Source: a virus
Length of the DNA: 59,362 nucleotides
IMG/VR virus record: IMGVR_UViG_3300030106_002463
Location: 1-59,362 of that record
Reading direction: 5' to 3' (one strand)
The notes under the pieces were generated by a model that saw nothing but the letters and a program-made list of their open reading frames with translations, was not told the origin of the DNA and searched no databases. A program made the position numbers and the translations under genes. Shown here in pieces: positions 57,205-59,362 of the stretch. Every line of letters starts with the position of its first letter. Positions within the stretch are counted from its first letter, which is position 1.

Positions 57205-57657
57205 ATGAACATTTACCATAAGTGCAAAGCAGATTCTATATTTCAAGAAGTTGCCTTCCAGGGCTCAAGCCCTGCTGTAACTACGGTAACCAGGGAGCTA
57301 GTACCCCAGGGATCTAATGCTTGCCTCCGCATGTTTTCTGCATGGTCAGGCTACTGCGATTGGGAGAATATTTCTTTTGATGGAGCTGATACCGATAAAA
57401 TCGCAAGTCTAAATTTTAGAAAGAAAGACGCTGGATCAACGTCTTTACTTGATCTTTTCATTCCCATTCATCCTAATCAATTTCTTTTTAATGGAACCGG
57501 CGGAGCTAGTGGCGTCGGGTCTCTTTTTAATATTCCTGGGCCTGGAATATTTTCTGATGACGGTCTTGAGGTAGTTGTTTCCATTCCTCCCAACATAGGC
57601 AATGGAGCTGACCAGGGTCCAATAATGGCTTGTGTTAATGTGGTGTACTCTGTATGA
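57205..57657 (+). CDS. small beta-sandwich protein 4 of 5
   Basis: The 150-residue protein has a beta-rich body and the ending MACVNVVYSV. Loops are longer than in its neighbours (around residues 100-120). It overlaps the next gene as ATGA. Confidence 0.6.
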   Translation: MNIYHKCKADSIFQEVAFQGSSPAVTTVTRELVPQGSNACLRMFSAWSGYCDWENISFDGADTDKIASLNFRKKDAGSTSLLDLFIPIHPNQFLFNGTGGASGVGSLFNIPGPGIFSDDGLEVVVSIPPNIGNGADQGPIMACVNVVYSV

Positions 57658-58049
57658 CTGAAGACTACTGCAAGGTTTGGTATAGCAAAGCACCCTACGG
57701 GCAATCTGGGAATCAGATTATCAGCGGCAGATCTAGAGTTCACGGAATCTGGGTCATGAACAAGGTCACTGTTTCTGGAACAACGATACCGCTCAGTCGT
57801 CCAATATCTTTGCTTGATGCCAGCAGCGGTAACGCTTTATACAAGTGTGCTTTCAACAACCCAGGGAATAGTTCTGAGATACAACCTCCCAATCCTCTGA
57901 TTCTTAGTGAAAATTATTTTGGTGGCAACGGCATTCTTTTTAAAAACGGAGTCTGGTTGAGTATCGACTCAAATGACCAGAGCGGATCTGCTGGAACTCA
58001 GAATGCTGCTTATATCGCTGTTCTTTACACAGGCGGGGTGAACACCTGA
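57654..58049 (+). CDS. small beta-sandwich protein 5 of 5
   Basis: The 131-residue protein has strands GIWVMNKVTVSG and ILFKNGVWLSI and the ending AAYIAVLYTGG. It is the last of the cluster and overlaps the holin-like gene as TGATG. Confidence 0.6.
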   Translation: MTEDYCKVWYSKAPYGQSGNQIISGRSRVHGIWVMNKVTVSGTTIPLSRPISLLDASSGNALYKCAFNNPGNSSEIQPPNPLILSENYFGGNGILFKNGVWLSIDSNDQSGSAGTQNAAYIAVLYTGGVNT

Positions 58050-58333
58050 TGGCTCAAGTCACCCCTACCGCCTTCTGGGCCTCCCTTGGCATGATAGCTA
58101 CTGCCATCGGGGGCCTTTTTACTATGCAGACCAGCCATGCGAATGATAACGGGCATGACAGTCTCGCTGGCAGAGAAGACCTATCCCGCGCGGAGTTAAA
58201 GCTTGAGCGCGTAGCGACTGAAGTAAATCACCACACTCGACTCCTTGACGAGATGAGAGTGGAAATAAAAGAAATCTCAAGACGACAGGCAGACTCAAGC
58301 CAAGAGATCTTGGAGGCTATCCGTGGCAACTAG
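58049..58333 (+). CDS. membrane-anchored coiled-coil protein
   Basis: The 94-residue protein has one hydrophobic span (FWASLGMIATAIGGLFTM) and a long coiled coil (RAELKLERVATEVNHHTRLL). This is the layout of holin-like or membrane-tethered virion accessory proteins, and is similar to the gene at 54209. It overlaps the adaptor gene by 11 bases. Confidence 0.55.
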   Translation: MAQVTPTAFWASLGMIATAIGGLFTMQTSHANDNGHDSLAGREDLSRAELKLERVATEVNHHTRLLDEMRVEIKEISRRQADSSQEILEAIRGN

Positions 58334-59024
58334 CGGTGCAGTATCGTTCTCACCCGATGTCGGTGAATTAGTAGAAGAGGCTTACGAGCGTGCTGGTCTC
58401 CAGATGGTCTCTGGATACGACCTCCGCACAGCCAGGAGAAGCCTTGACCTCATGCTCATGGAGTGGGCCAACAGGGGCATAAACCTCTGGTGTGTAGAAG
58501 AGCATACTCAAGCTTTAGCAGACAACGATGGTCAGTATGATGCTGTCAACACATCCTCTAAGGTTGCTGTTTCGATACTCGACGCGATCTTGAGAACTGA
58601 TGCTGGAGTTGCGGACAAGCAGTCTGATTACGAGCTGAGCAGAATTTCCCGAAACACGTTCATGAATATTCCATCAAAGCTTACGAAGGGAAGACCGACT
58701 CAGATCTATGTAGACAGGCAACAGGGGAGCATCAAGCTCAATGTTTGGCCCCGACCAGACAGCAACAACTACCAGCTTATCTACACCTATATCCGTCGGA
58801 TGGAAGACTCTGGTCCCGGTGGCACCTATGACCCGGATGTGCCGGATAGATTCTGGCCCGCTTTAGTAGCCGGTCTTGCCTACAACATTGCTCTCAAGAA
58901 GCCTGAGGCTGGACAGCGAATTCAGATGCTTAAGCAGGTATATGACGAGCAGTTTCAGTACGCAGCAGATGAGGACAGGGAGAAGGCTCCCTTCAGGCTC
59001 TACCCCGGAGGCTACAGCTACTAA
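58323..59024 (+). CDS. head-tail adaptor-like structural protein (full length)
   Basis: A GTG start inside the preceding gene gives 233 residues: MATSGAVSFSPDVGELVEEA, a helical Leu-rich segment, a variable region near residues 65-78, and a conserved C-terminus ending FRLYPGGYSY. It is the complete form of the truncated gene at the window start, with most differences at silent positions apart from the variable stretch. The stop overlaps the next gene as TAATG. The adaptor role is inferred from context. Confidence 0.75.
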   Translation: MATSGAVSFSPDVGELVEEAYERAGLQMVSGYDLRTARRSLDLMLMEWANRGINLWCVEEHTQALADNDGQYDAVNTSSKVAVSILDAILRTDAGVADKQSDYELSRISRNTFMNIPSKLTKGRPTQIYVDRQQGSIKLNVWPRPDSNNYQLIYTYIRRMEDSGPGGTYDPDVPDRFWPALVAGLAYNIALKKPEAGQRIQMLKQVYDEQFQYAADEDREKAPFRLYPGGYSY

Positions 59025-59362
59025 TGGCTTCGTATGCTGAAGGCAGAAAAGCTTTTGGCTTCTGTGACAGATGCGGCTTCAGGTACGACCTGAAAGATCT
59101 GAAGACCGAAACTGTCAATCTCGCTACCACGAATCTGCTGGTCTGCTCTGAGTGCTGGGATCCGGATCATCCACAGAACATGCTGGGTCGAGTAAGAGTT
59201 GATGACCCTCAGGCTCTCCGCAACCCCAGACCTCTTGGTGGTATTAGCGGCAGGGATCTTCCGTCTGCTTACAGGTGGGACTTTTCTACAGGCACAGCTC
59301 AGACTGATCCGACTCGGATTGATGGGTGGTGGGCAAGCAACGGGACTGTTACTTGGAACTCT
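58407..59362. repeat. right copy of diverged terminal direct repeat
   Basis: Collinear with 1-956 over its full length without indels. It includes most of the adaptor gene and the start of the zinc-ribbon gene and is cut by the end of the window, so the true extent of the duplication is unknown. Confidence 0.9.
59024..59362 (+). CDS. zinc-ribbon virion protein (3' truncated)
   Basis: First 113 codons of the gene seen complete at 618-1490, with the same CDRCG and CSEC motifs. It differs from the left copy at two residues in this part (Asn to Asp near 22, Ala to Ser near 82). The reading frame runs off the window. Confidence 0.75.
   Translation, partial: MASYAEGRKAFGFCDRCGFRYDLKDLKTETVNLATTNLLVCSECWDPDHPQNMLGRVRVDDPQALRNPRPLGGISGRDLPSAYRWDFSTGTAQTDPTRIDGWWASNGTVTWNS

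Noticed and set aside
1-59362. Evidence for lysogeny (integrase, attachment site, excisionase)
   Set aside because: No recombinase motif or att-like repeat tied to a tRNA gene was found; the terminal repeat is coding and diverged, not an att site.

Overview
The window is an essentially complete genome of a tailed, probably short-tailed (podovirus-like) bacteriophage of a Gram-negative host. Large terminase, portal, scaffold and HK97-fold capsid genes are followed by adaptor, fibre and hub-like tail genes and by very large internal or ejected virion proteins. No tail sheath or tape-measure gene is visible. A spanin pair indicates an outer membrane. Many small structural proteins look like families common in marine phages, so an aquatic bacterial host is likely; this is inference. 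No integrase, lysogeny repressor cassette or DNA polymerase was recognised, so the phage looks virulent and probably borrows the host polymerase.

The two ends are homologous: 1-956 aligns without gaps to 58407-59362 but differs at scattered, mostly synonymous positions. The unit length is therefore about 58.4 kb. The contig either closes a circularly permuted genome across two strains or carries a true partial duplication.

Layout. (1) 46447-59362 plus 1-26941, rightward: packaging, capsid, tail, ejection proteins and lysis. The ejection set includes a transglycosylase protein and a 3256-residue polyvalent protein. It ends with an M15 endopeptidase, holin candidate, overlapping Rz/Rz1-like spanins, a terminator, a metallophosphoesterase and a zinc-peptidase-like gene. 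(2) 27025-30127, leftward: recombination and ssDNA genes (Cas4/RecB-like nuclease, Rad52-like annealase, SSB-like protein, HNH-like protein, DUF3310, ribbon-helix-helix). (3) 30171-33171, rightward: RusA-like resolvase and a T7-type primase-helicase. (4) 33068-44286, leftward: many small genes, three tRNAs in or beside it, regulators, and a MoxR-like ATPase / VWA-metallopeptidase module. (5) 44639-45148, rightward: small terminase. (6) 45472-46265, leftward: two small genes.

Regulation is unusually legible. Between 39.7 and 44.6 kb there are twelve near-identical extended -10 sigma70-type promoter cassettes. Most sit directly in front of one small gene or tiny operon and share a conserved SD/leader block. 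Two further promoters (30927-30956 leftward, 45327-45355 rightward) have an 18-20 bp palindrome over the -10 box, suggesting a shared phage repressor or activator. The late operon is preceded by a strong promoter and, about 50 bp later, a strong intrinsic terminator ahead of terL. That arrangement resembles lambdoid pR'-tR' late control by antitermination.
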